NCBI GenBank assembly: GCA_937958995.1
Contig: CALGAP010000005.1
Coordinates: 62,001-126,000, forward strand
DNA from: an uncultured Chitinophagaceae bacterium
GTDB taxonomy: Bacteria; Bacteroidota; Bacteroidia; Chitinophagales; Chitinophagaceae
Length of the DNA: 64,000 nt
Reading direction: 5' to 3'
The translations under genes were made by a program, and so were the position numbers. Positions 33,067-40,804 of this stretch are shown piece by piece (positions within the stretch are counted from its first letter, which is position 1; each line of letters begins with the position of its first letter). The notes under the pieces are model-generated. The model did not search any database, had not been told where the DNA came from, and was given only the letters and a program-made list of their open reading frames with translations.

Positions 33067-34425
33067 ATGAAAAAATTATGGTTCGTGGCGGCCACCCTGC
33101 TTTTGGCAACCATTACCGAGGGACAAGTTCTCAAGCGCATTGGTGAGCGCGCGAAACAAAAAGTGAATCAGAAAATCGATCAGAAAGTTGACAAGACCGT
33201 TGACAAAACAGTTGATGACGTGCTGGATGGAAAAAAGAAACCTAAGAAATCAAATGGAAGCAAGAATGATGAGGATAAAGCTGATAGTGGTGGTAATTCA
33301 AATAACAACAGTGGCAGCTCGGGCACTGGCCCCAATGCCGGTAATCAATCAAAAAGTACCGGCTCTGGCAGTGGCACGTTGACCAGCTACAGCAAGTTTG
33401 ATTTTGTGCCTGGCGACAAGGTTATTGCCTTTGAAGATTTTTCGCAAGATGAAATCGGCGATTTCCCCGCAAAATGGAACACCAATTCAACTGGCGAAGT
33501 GGTGACGGTAGAGGGCCAGGAAGGGCATTGGCTGATGCTGAGGAAAAAAGGGAAATTCCTGCCTGAATTTATCAACAGTCTGCCGGAAAATTTTACGCTG
33601 CAGTTTGAATTGCTCTGCAATGAAAATTACGATTTCTACTCTCCCAGCCTCGACCTGTACTTGCTTACAGGGGAAAACTCTAATAAAGCGTTTCAATATT
33701 CTTTCATATCAATGGAAAAACGCTCTGGAGTAAAACTCAGTTTCAGTCCCGCCAACGCTGGCAACAATGGCGGCGTGTGCAAAATTGTGAACTTCGAAAA
33801 CGGGGTCGAAGTAATTAATAACAGCGTGGATGTAAAATCATTTTATGCGAAAGCTGGCAAGACAAAAGTGAATGTCTCCATCTGGCGGCAAAAGAACCGC
33901 ATTCGTGTGTATCTCGATGAAGAAAAGGTCTTCGATTTACCACGTGCTTTTGTCGCCGATAAAAAATATAGTACGGCGATGTTTGAATTGTGGGCTGACG
34001 TAACAAAAGAGCGCGACCGCCTTCTTATCACGAATATTAAATTAGCCATTGGTGCGCCCGACACACGCAGCAAGTTGATTACCGAAGGTAAGTTTGTAAC
34101 CAATGGCATACTTTTCGACGTCAACAGCGACCGCATCAAGCCAGAGTCGTATGGCATTTTGAAAGAGATTGCCACTGTGCTCACTGAAAATGCCAGTGTG
34201 AGGGTGAAAGTGGTGGGACATACCGATTCAGATGGCGATGAGAAATTTAATCTTGAATTATCGAAACGCCGCGCAGAATCGGTGAAGAAAGCGTTGAGCA
34301 AAGAATTCGGCATTGATGAATCGCGCATCGAAACGGATGGTAAAGGCGAATCACAGCCCGCCGATAAGAACGATACTCCCGCGGGTAAGGCCAACAACCG
34401 GCGAGTGGAGTTTATCAAGCTGTAA
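33067..34425 (+). CDS. OmpA-family protein
   Basis: The protein has 452 aa with a signal peptide to about residue 19 (ATITEGQ). Residues 20-60 are Lys/Val/Asp-rich and coiled-coil-prone (KVDKTVDKTVDDVLDG). Residues 65-105 are a Ser/Gly/Asn-rich linker. A beta-rich central domain (about 115-340) resembles a lectin/jellyroll fold. The C-terminal OmpA domain (about 345-452) has GILFDVNSDRIKPES, GHTDSDGDEKFNLELSKRRA and NNRRVEF. The last domain binds peptidoglycan non-covalently in the periplasm. A repeated AAAGTGGGTATT motif lies upstream. Confidence 0.88.
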   Translation: MKKLWFVAATLLLATITEGQVLKRIGERAKQKVNQKIDQKVDKTVDKTVDDVLDGKKKPKKSNGSKNDEDKADSGGNSNNNSGSSGTGPNAGNQSKSTGSGSGTLTSYSKFDFVPGDKVIAFEDFSQDEIGDFPAKWNTNSTGEVVTVEGQEGHWLMLRKKGKFLPEFINSLPENFTLQFELLCNENYDFYSPSLDLYLLTGENSNKAFQYSFISMEKRSGVKLSFSPANAGNNGGVCKIVNFENGVEVINNSVDVKSFYAKAGKTKVNVSIWRQKNRIRVYLDEEKVFDLPRAFVADKKYSTAMFELWADVTKERDRLLITNIKLAIGAPDTRSKLITEGKFVTNGILFDVNSDRIKPESYGILKEIATVLTENASVRVKVVGHTDSDGDEKFNLELSKRRAESVKKALSKEFGIDESRIETDGKGESQPADKNDTPAGKANNRRVEFIKL

Positions 34426-34490
34426 GGAAAAGAATCTGCCGCGCATTTGCGTGGCAGACTTTTTAATGGAGAATTGCAACAAGAATTTCC

Positions 34491-35090
34491 TTACAATTTA
34501 AATGCGTAACCCAGACGAAAACTGAAGTAACGGTGCCTGAAATCCTGGTCGGGGTTCATATCTTTATCCACTACGTTATTCAACCCCAGGTTATACCTCG
34601 CATTCACAAATAGACCATTCGCGAATTTATATTCAGTACCAAACATCGCGTAAAAACTGGTTGAAATAAACTGTTCTTTTATATCTTCTTCAGGTCCGGT
34701 GCTGGTCTTTGCTTTTCCACTCAATAAAATACCCAATTGAGGACCTGCAAAGAAATTGAAGCGCTGCGCCCCATAAAACTTAACAACAACCGGGATGGCA
34801 AGGTAATCCATATTATAAGTGCCCGCTGTGCTTCCATCGGCTGCAATAATAGCAGTTCCCTGTCTTGAATAAATGGCTTCGATCTGAACAGCAAAATCTT
34901 TTGAAATGCCGGCTTCAAAGTTGATACCACCAGCCAGGTCGCTCTTAAATTTCAGCGGCCCGCCGGTAGCGCCGGCAATAGTCAAACGAGCTGCATCCAC
35001 CCCGGCAGAAATGCCGAGCTCAAGATCTTGTGCGGTTACGGAAGTAATGGCAAAAAAAGCCATGGCTACACTCAAAAAGTGCTTTTTCAT
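34491..35090 (-). CDS. Outer-membrane beta-barrel protein (PorT/opacity-like)
   Basis: The protein has 199 aa with a signal peptide to about residue 20 (AITSVTAQ). The rest has the alternating pattern of a small eight-strand barrel: LGISAGVDAARLTI, FEAGISKDFAVQIEAIYSRQG, FFAGPQLGILLSG, GTEYKFANGLFVNARYNLGL and a C-terminal aromatic strand (HRYFSFRLGYAFKL). The function is unknown. It lies alone on the minus strand among plus-strand envelope genes. The 301-bp gap upstream holds a duplicated AGTACT word (35170-35184) and the motif at 35264-35275. Confidence 0.8.
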   Translation of the reverse strand: MKKHFLSVAMAFFAITSVTAQDLELGISAGVDAARLTIAGATGGPLKFKSDLAGGINFEAGISKDFAVQIEAIYSRQGTAIIAADGSTAGTYNMDYLAIPVVVKFYGAQRFNFFAGPQLGILLSGKAKTSTGPEEDIKEQFISTSFYAMFGTEYKFANGLFVNARYNLGLNNVVDKDMNPDQDFRHRYFSFRLGYAFKL

Positions 35091-35263
35091 GTTGGTGATT
35101 TTTGTTTACAATAAGAATAATTGCTTCAGGTAGAGCAATAGGGAGTGGGGTAATCTCAGGTGGACGTCCAGTACTGTTTCAGTACTATGATTTTGCACCG
35201 CAAAGATGCATTCAATGTTTTGTATTATCAAGAAACTGAAACAGAAATTTTTGAAAATCCCAC

Positions 35264-35275
35264 AAAGTGGGTATT
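35264..35275 (+). promoter_or_regulatory. AAAGTGGGTATT motif with CCCAC-AAA-GTGGG inverted repeat
   Basis: This is an identical 12-mer to 32986-32997. Here it is part of a perfect inverted repeat CCCAC-AAA-GTGGG (35259-35271). It lies about 120 bp before ATG 35392. Confidence 0.35.
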
Positions 35276-35391
35276 TAAAATCGTCGTTGGTATAGAAAAC
35301 ACTACTGTTCGTCGATAAATATACCTGTATGCATCAAGCGCATTAAACGTAATGAGCAAGCACAAGTCTATTAGCGCAAAAATTACAAGTC

Positions 35392-35766
35392 ATGAAAAAG
35401 AAAACTATGCAATGGGTATTGGTTCCGCTTTTTGTTATGTCGTTTACCGTTATGTATGCACAGGACAAGTCGAACGAGGAAAGAGCCAAAATGCTGACCG
35501 AAAGAATGAAAGAGAATTTATCGCTGAGCGACGATCAGTATGGTAAGGTTTACAACATCAATCTCGCCTTTATCAACAAAGCCACGCAGTTAAAAAACAG
35601 CGGTGGTGGCAGGCTGGCAAAAGCGCGCAAGCTGAAGGATGCCGACAGCGAAAGAGATAAAATGTTGAAAGGAGTTCTGAACGACGAGCAATTTAAGAAG
35701 TACAAGCAGCAAAAAGAGAACAATAGGGAGGAACTGAAGAAACGTGCCGGTGAACGCAGAGGATAG
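35392..35766 (+). CDS. Spy/CpxP-like small periplasmic protein
   Basis: The protein has 124 aa with a signal peptide to about residue 24 (TVMYAQ). The rest is helical and strongly charged. It has an LSLSDDQYGKVYNI segment, similar to the LTxxQ helix of Spy/CpxP-like proteins, then DKMLKGVLNDEQFKKYKQQKE. Such proteins act as periplasmic chaperones or envelope-stress sensors, and this assignment is by pattern only. It ends in a bidirectional terminator shared with infC. Confidence 0.65.
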   Translation: MKKKTMQWVLVPLFVMSFTVMYAQDKSNEERAKMLTERMKENLSLSDDQYGKVYNINLAFINKATQLKNSGGGRLAKARKLKDADSERDKMLKGVLNDEQFKKYKQQKENNREELKKRAGERRG

Positions 35767-35814
35767 GAACCGGTGGCCTTCGGGCCGCATTTGTGTTGGG
35801 AATACGCCCAAGCA

Positions 35815-35838
35815 AAACGCCCCATTTCCGGGGCGTTT
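35815..35838. terminator. Bidirectional terminator between the Spy-like gene and infC
   Basis: AAACGCCCC (35815-35823), loop ATTTCC and GGGGCGTTT (35830-35838) form a perfect 9-bp stem. T-rich sequence follows on both strands (TTTCTTTTATT on plus, GTTTTGCTT on minus). Both genes converge on it. Confidence 0.9.
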
Positions 35839-35841
35839 CTT

Positions 35842-36435
35842 TTATTCAGCTTCTTTTTCTTTTTTCTTTTTAGCTGCTTTTGGAGAAATGATCATGAGCA
35901 TGCGCTTGCCTTCGAGTTTGGGTAACCCTTCCGGCTGACCGAATTCTGCCAGGCGCTCGGCAAATTTCAGCAACACCAGTTCTCCCCTTTCTTTAAACAT
36001 GATAGCACGGCCTTTGAACTGCACATAAGCTTTCACCTTATTACCTTCTTTCAGGAAGGCTTCGGCGTGTCTTGCTTTGAAGTCAAAGTCGTGATCATCG
36101 GTGCCGGGTGTAAAGCGGATCTCTTTTACTTCAGCCGCTTTACTCTTCGACTTCATTTCTTTTTCCTTCTTCTTCTTTTCGTAGAGAAATTTATTGTAGT
36201 CGATGATCTTACAAACCGGGGGATTGGCGTTGGGTGAAATCTCAACGAGGTCGAGACCTTGTTCCTGTGCCATACGCAATGCATCCTGCGTATTGTATAC
36301 GCCCACTGTTACGTTGTCTCCTACCAACCGCACCTGGGGCACCCTGATCATATGGTTTGTACGGTGCTCCTGCTGTTGCTCTTTTCTGAAACGAGGATTA
36401 AATCTGCCACCTTGTGGCCTTGGAGTAAATGCCAT
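35842..36435 (-). CDS. infC: Translation initiation factor IF-3
   Basis: The protein has 197 aa. The N-domain is near residues 27-95 (IRVPQVRLVGDNVTVGVYNT, DLVEISPNANPPVCKIIDY) and the linker is Lys-rich (KFLYEKKKKEKEMKSKSK). The C-domain is near 105-180 (EIRFTPGTDDHDFDFKARHA, KVKAYVQFKGRAI). There is an N-terminal extension of about 25 basic residues and a Lys/Glu tail. It starts with ordinary ATG 36435, not the rare start used for autoregulation in enterobacteria. It lies 31 bp downstream of thrS. Confidence 0.98.
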   Translation of the reverse strand: MAFTPRPQGGRFNPRFRKEQQQEHRTNHMIRVPQVRLVGDNVTVGVYNTQDALRMAQEQGLDLVEISPNANPPVCKIIDYNKFLYEKKKKEKEMKSKSKAAEVKEIRFTPGTDDHDFDFKARHAEAFLKEGNKVKAYVQFKGRAIMFKERGELVLLKFAERLAEFGQPEGLPKLEGKRMLMIISPKAAKKKKEKEAE

Positions 36436-36466
36436 TTACAATTTTTTGTGAACAATCTTGTGAGTG

Positions 36467-38401
36467 CTACTCACGGTTTCTTATTTCTGATACTGCTTCG
36501 TTAACGAACTCTTCAATACTTTTTGTTCCCAGGTCGCCCTTGCCTTGCCGGCGAACGGCCACTTTTTGTTCGTTCATTTCCTTCTCGCCTACCACCAGCA
36601 TATATGGCACTTTCATTACTTCAGTGTCGCGTATCTTTTTACCTATCTTTTCGTTACGATCGTCAACCTCAGCACGAATATCTGCTTTTTTCAGCGATTC
36701 CAAAATACTATTTGCGTAGCCCAAAAACTTATCGCTGATGGGCAATACCTTCACCTGTACGGGCGATAACCACAGGGGCAGCTTGCCCGCATAGTGCTCC
36801 AACAAGAACCCTATAAACCGCTCATGGGTACCCAGGGGCGCCCGGTGAATAATGAGGGGTATTTCGGGGGCATTGTCTTTATTGGTGTATTCCAGCTTGA
36901 AGCGGCGGCTCTGGGCAAAATCCACCTGGTTGGTGGCCAGCGTAAATTCCCGGCCAATAGCGCTCCATATCTGCACATCAATCTTGGGGCCATAAAAGGC
37001 ACCCTCATCCCGCACTTCCACAAAGGGTATATTCGACTCGATCAGCACATTGCGCACCATCTCCTCAGTTTCCTTCCACAACTCGGGTTCATTGATGTAT
37101 TTCTGACCCAGTTTGGACGGCTCGTGCAGCGACAACCTCATCACATATTTGTCGATACCGAAAATCTTAAAGTACTTCAGGTACATTTCGTTTACCGCCC
37201 TGAACTCATCGGCAAACTGCTCGCGGGTACAGTAAATATGAGCGTCGTTCATGTGCAGGCAACGCACCCTCATTAAACCAAATAACTCACCACTTTGTTC
37301 GTAGCGGTAGCAAGTACCGTACTCGGCCAAACGCAAAGGAAGGTCTTTATAGCTCCTGGGCTCTGCCGCAAAAATCTTGTGGTGATGCGGGCAGTTCATT
37401 GATTTCAGGTAATATTTCTGGCCTTCCAGTTCCATAGGCGGGTACATACTGTCGGCATAGTAAGGCAGGTGACCGCTGGTGAGGTACATGCTTTCTTTCG
37501 CGATATGCGGGGTCACCACCCTTTTATAGCCTGCTTCCTTCTCGGTTTCCTTGGCCAGTTTTTCCAGTTCTTCGATAATGATGGTTCCATTCGGCAGCCA
37601 TAAAGGCAGTCCCGGTCCCACATCATCATCCATGGTATAAATGCCCAGCTCCTTGCCCAGTTTACGGTGGTCTCTTTTCCTCGCTTCTTCCAGCATATGC
37701 AGGTATTCATCCAGCTCTTTCTGCGAAGGGAAAGTGACGCCGTATATGCGGGTCAGCTGTTTGTTGTTCGCATCGTTTTTCCAATAGGCACCGGCGATAT
37801 TGGTGAGTTTGATCGCTTTAATAAAACCTGTGCTGGGTATATGCGGGCCACGGCAGAGATCGGTAAAATTGCCCTGGCTGTAGAAAGTAATAGATCCGTC
37901 TTCGAGATTGCTTAAGAGGTCAAGCTTATATTCATCACCCTTGGCAGTGAAATATTCCACTGCTTCTTTCTTGGGCATTTCTTTGCGCTGGTATGGATTG
38001 TTTTGCTTAGCCAGCTCATTCATTTTCTTTTCCAGCTTGCGCAAATCCTCTTCAGTGATCTGCCGGCCCCCCAGGTCCATATCGTAGTAAAAGCCCTGTT
38101 CCTTTTCCAATGGCGGTCCTACCCAGAATTTTACCCCGGGAAAAAGGCTTTCCACAGCCTCGGCCATCAGGTGGGCAGACGAGTGCCAGAACGTGAGTTT
38201 GCCTTCCTTATCTTCCCACGTAAGCAATTTCAACGATGCATCCTCATAAATTGGCCTGGTGGCATCCCATACCTGTCCGTTCACACTGGCTGCCAATACC
38301 CTCTTCGCCAGTCCTTCACTGATCGATTTGGCAATCTCCAGCGAAGTAGTACCTTCTTTGTACTCCCGAACAGAACCATCCGGAAAAGTAATTTTGATCA
38401 T
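36467..38401 (-). CDS. thrS: Threonyl-tRNA synthetase
   Basis: The protein has 644 aa, the usual length. The TGS domain is at 1-62 (MIKITFPDGS), the editing domain near 65-225 (HSSAHLMAEAV, DLCRGPHIPSTG), the class II core near 245-530 with zinc ligands in MNCPHHH, and the anticodon domain at the C-terminus (VKVLPISDKFLGYA). The gene charges tRNA-Thr. It is followed by infC but not by rpmI-rplT, which sit 7 kb away. A possible promoter box is at 38475-38482. Confidence 0.98.
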   Translation of the reverse strand: MIKITFPDGSVREYKEGTTSLEIAKSISEGLAKRVLAASVNGQVWDATRPIYEDASLKLLTWEDKEGKLTFWHSSAHLMAEAVESLFPGVKFWVGPPLEKEQGFYYDMDLGGRQITEEDLRKLEKKMNELAKQNNPYQRKEMPKKEAVEYFTAKGDEYKLDLLSNLEDGSITFYSQGNFTDLCRGPHIPSTGFIKAIKLTNIAGAYWKNDANNKQLTRIYGVTFPSQKELDEYLHMLEEARKRDHRKLGKELGIYTMDDDVGPGLPLWLPNGTIIIEELEKLAKETEKEAGYKRVVTPHIAKESMYLTSGHLPYYADSMYPPMELEGQKYYLKSMNCPHHHKIFAAEPRSYKDLPLRLAEYGTCYRYEQSGELFGLMRVRCLHMNDAHIYCTREQFADEFRAVNEMYLKYFKIFGIDKYVMRLSLHEPSKLGQKYINEPELWKETEEMVRNVLIESNIPFVEVRDEGAFYGPKIDVQIWSAIGREFTLATNQVDFAQSRRFKLEYTNKDNAPEIPLIIHRAPLGTHERFIGFLLEHYAGKLPLWLSPVQVKVLPISDKFLGYANSILESLKKADIRAEVDDRNEKIGKKIRDTEVMKVPYMLVVGEKEMNEQKVAVRRQGKGDLGTKSIEEFVNEAVSEIRNRE

Positions 38402-38474
38402 TGTGTCTTAAGCCTTTAAAATAATTTTTGTACCTCTCGTCCACCTTTGCATGATTGGAGACAGACAAGGGCGG

Positions 38475-38482
38475 CAAATTTA
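38475..38482 (-). promoter_or_regulatory. -7 box of thrS-infC
   Basis: TAAATTTG (an exact TAnnTTTG) lies 74 bp before ATG 38401. No clear TTG is found at the usual distance upstream. Confidence 0.35.
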
Positions 38483-38564
38483 ACGATAATTTGGAGACGG
38501 CCCTTTATGATCTTTAGCGTAAAAAACTAATAATTAAGTAATTTGCCCGCTGTAGGGATTGTCC

Positions 38565-39707
38565 ATGAAGCAACTTTTACTCATCTTATTTTGCTGTTTC
38601 TGTACCGCCTCGCAGGCACAGGACCTCACCGGTATCTGGAGGGGAAGCTTTCGCAGTAGTTCTAATCCCGCAACCAACAGGCTTGAAGAACTGATGGGCG
38701 TGGACCCAACTTATAAGTTCGAGGTACAGATCAATCAAAAGGATAAACAGTTCACGGGCGTTACCTACTCTTACCGCACCACGGTGTTTTATGGCAAGGC
38801 CACCTGCAGTGGAACTATCAATCCCGCTACGCGCAAAGTATACCTGGAAGAACTGAAGATTGTGGAAGTGCGCATGGCCGGCGGCAGCGATGCCTGCGTG
38901 ATGACCCTCTTCCTGCAATATTCGAAAAAGGGTGATGAAGAATTCCTGGAGGGAAATTATACCAGCATGAACACCGCCGACTCTACCAACTGCGGCCGCG
39001 GTACCGTGTTCCTGCGCAAAGTGACCACCTCCGATTTTTACAAAGAACCCTTCCTGGTAGAAAGAGAAAAAGAACTGGAAAGGAAGAAAGCTTTGGCCCA
39101 AAAGAACACGACTACACCCGAAAAGAAAGGACCCGAGGCGGTGAAGATCGATCCGGCAAAACCAGCAACACCTCCCAAACCTAAGCAGAATACTTCAACC
39201 ACTACCCAGAAACCCAATTCAACCCCCGATAAACCAGCTACAGTCAAGGCACAAACCCCCAATAAAGACACCGCCGCTAAGGTGGTATTGGCCCCGGCCG
39301 ATACGGTGAAACGCGCCGAGGTAAAGGCCCCGGAAAAAGTGCCAACACCGAAAATATTGCTCGCCCGGGAAAATGAACTGGTAAAGACCATAACCACGAA
39401 CTCCAAAGAGGTGGTGATAAACATATACGACAACGGCACTATCGACAATGATACCATTTCGGTTTACCTCGATAAGAAACTGGTGTTGCACAAGCAAAGG
39501 CTTACCGACCAGCCGCTCACATTGAAGTTTAACCTCGATGAAAATGGCGGTGAACACGAATTGGTGATGGTAGCCGAAAACCTGGGTGAAATACCACCCA
39601 ATACTTCGCTGATGGTGGTGTATGCGGGCAGTAAACGCTACGAAGTACGCATTACCTCTACCGAACAAAAGAATGCCGTGGTGAAGTTCAGGTACGAAAA
39701 GCCTTAG
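38565..39707 (+). CDS. Exported protein of unknown function (paralogue 1)
   Basis: The protein has 380 aa from ATG 38565. A TTG six bases upstream is less likely. The signal peptide ends TASQAQ. The N-terminal half starts DLTGIWRGSF and resembles a lipocalin-like or DUF domain. A long charged linker of Lys/Pro/Thr repeats follows (about 165-260). The C-terminal domain of about 100 aa (YDNGTIDNDTISVYLDKKL, AENLGEIPPNTSLMVVYAG, RITSTEQKNAVV) is shared with the next gene. I do not recognise a named family. It stands 103 bp before its paralogue. Confidence 0.6.
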   Translation: MKQLLLILFCCFCTASQAQDLTGIWRGSFRSSSNPATNRLEELMGVDPTYKFEVQINQKDKQFTGVTYSYRTTVFYGKATCSGTINPATRKVYLEELKIVEVRMAGGSDACVMTLFLQYSKKGDEEFLEGNYTSMNTADSTNCGRGTVFLRKVTTSDFYKEPFLVEREKELERKKALAQKNTTTPEKKGPEAVKIDPAKPATPPKPKQNTSTTTQKPNSTPDKPATVKAQTPNKDTAAKVVLAPADTVKRAEVKAPEKVPTPKILLARENELVKTITTNSKEVVINIYDNGTIDNDTISVYLDKKLVLHKQRLTDQPLTLKFNLDENGGEHELVMVAENLGEIPPNTSLMVVYAGSKRYEVRITSTEQKNAVVKFRYEKP

Positions 39708-39810
39708 GGCATGGTGTACACTTTACCGCGAACTACAGGCTGTACTGCCGTTCAAATAAATTTGGTGACATAAAAAGACAATCTTGCTAATTTCCGTTCA
39801 AAATCGTGGA

Positions 39811-40659
39811 ATGCGTTACAGCCTGATCATTGCGCTCGTTTTATCTGTAGCTACCCCAACCCATGCACAAATCCTGACCGGCATATGGCGAGGAACGCGC
39901 ACGCAAAACCCTGGCGGTTGTTTTCCTGAATACATCCAGGAGCTGCACATTACCTATATGAACGCGAAAGACAATTCGTTTATGGGTAATGCCTATAGCG
40001 GCGATAAGGAAAGGTTCACCAAAGTAGTGTTCACGGGCCGCTTCAATCCTCTTACAAAAAGAATGGTGATTATCGAAAGCGCGGTGCTTCAGTATAATGT
40101 GCCCGAAAATTGCATTCCATGTATCAAGACTTACGACCTGGTATGGTCACAATCGGGCGACAACGAAAATCTGAACGGAGAATGGAAAGGCCATGAAATG
40201 GGCAATAACAATTTGTGTCAGCCTGGTAAAGTCTCTTTGCAACGCGCCACCACATCAATATGGCCGGTTGACGTGTACCAGAATGATACCCTTTACAATC
40301 TCCAGAAAAACATGAAGCTCGAGTCGCGCGAAAAAGAAGTGGTGCGCAGCTTCACGGTTGATACCAACAAAATCAAAATCGAATTATACGACAACGCCGA
40401 AATAGATGACGATACAGTATCTGTATTTCTCAACAATAAGCTTCTTCTTTACAAGAAGCGTCTCACCGACCGCGCGCTCACGCTCGATATTGATCTTTAT
40501 CCCAACACCGATTACGAACTAATGATGTACGCCGAAAATCTCGGCCGCATTCCTCCCAACACCTCGCTCATGGTAATTACAGCAGGCAAGAAACGCTATG
40601 AGTTGAGAATAACTTCTACGGAACAGAAAAGTGCGGTAATAAGATTCAGGATGGAGTGA
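39811..40659 (+). CDS. Exported protein of unknown function (paralogue 2)
   Basis: The protein has 282 aa from ATG 39811. The signal peptide ends TPTHAQ. The N-terminal domain starts ILTGIWRGTR, matching LTGIWRG of the preceding gene. The C-terminal domain shares YDNAEIDDDTVSVFLNNKL, KRLTDRALTLDI, AENLGRIPPNTSLMVITAG and RITSTEQKSAV with paralogue 1. The long linker of paralogue 1 is missing, so the linker is the variable part. The function is unknown. It ends at a palindromic element. Confidence 0.6.
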   Translation: MRYSLIIALVLSVATPTHAQILTGIWRGTRTQNPGGCFPEYIQELHITYMNAKDNSFMGNAYSGDKERFTKVVFTGRFNPLTKRMVIIESAVLQYNVPENCIPCIKTYDLVWSQSGDNENLNGEWKGHEMGNNNLCQPGKVSLQRATTSIWPVDVYQNDTLYNLQKNMKLESREKEVVRSFTVDTNKIKIELYDNAEIDDDTVSVFLNNKLLLYKKRLTDRALTLDIDLYPNTDYELMMYAENLGRIPPNTSLMVITAGKKRYELRITSTEQKSAVIRFRME

Positions 40660-40678
40660 TTAACGGGAGAATAAAGTG

Positions 40679-40799
40679 GTAAGAAAGAATCCAGATATCA
40701 ACAAGCCGGGGATTAATTTTCAAATTTGTTCGCAGTCTGCAAACAAAATTGAAAATTAATCCCTGACTTTATTGATTGTTGTTTATTTCTTCAACACCA
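40679..40799. repeat. Palindromic intergenic element, copy 2 (GTAAGAAAGA family)
   Basis: It starts GTAAGAAAGA (40679-40688). The centre is a near-perfect palindrome: GGGATTAATTTTCAA (40709-40723) faces TTGAAAATTAATCCC (40749-40763), with only two mismatches in the inner 12 bp of each arm and a one-base centre at 40736. TTCGCAGTCTGCAAACAAA (40729-40747) matches copy 1 with one difference. It lies between convergent stops, as copy 1 does. Confidence 0.75.
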
Positions 40800-40804
40800 A
40801 TCTA

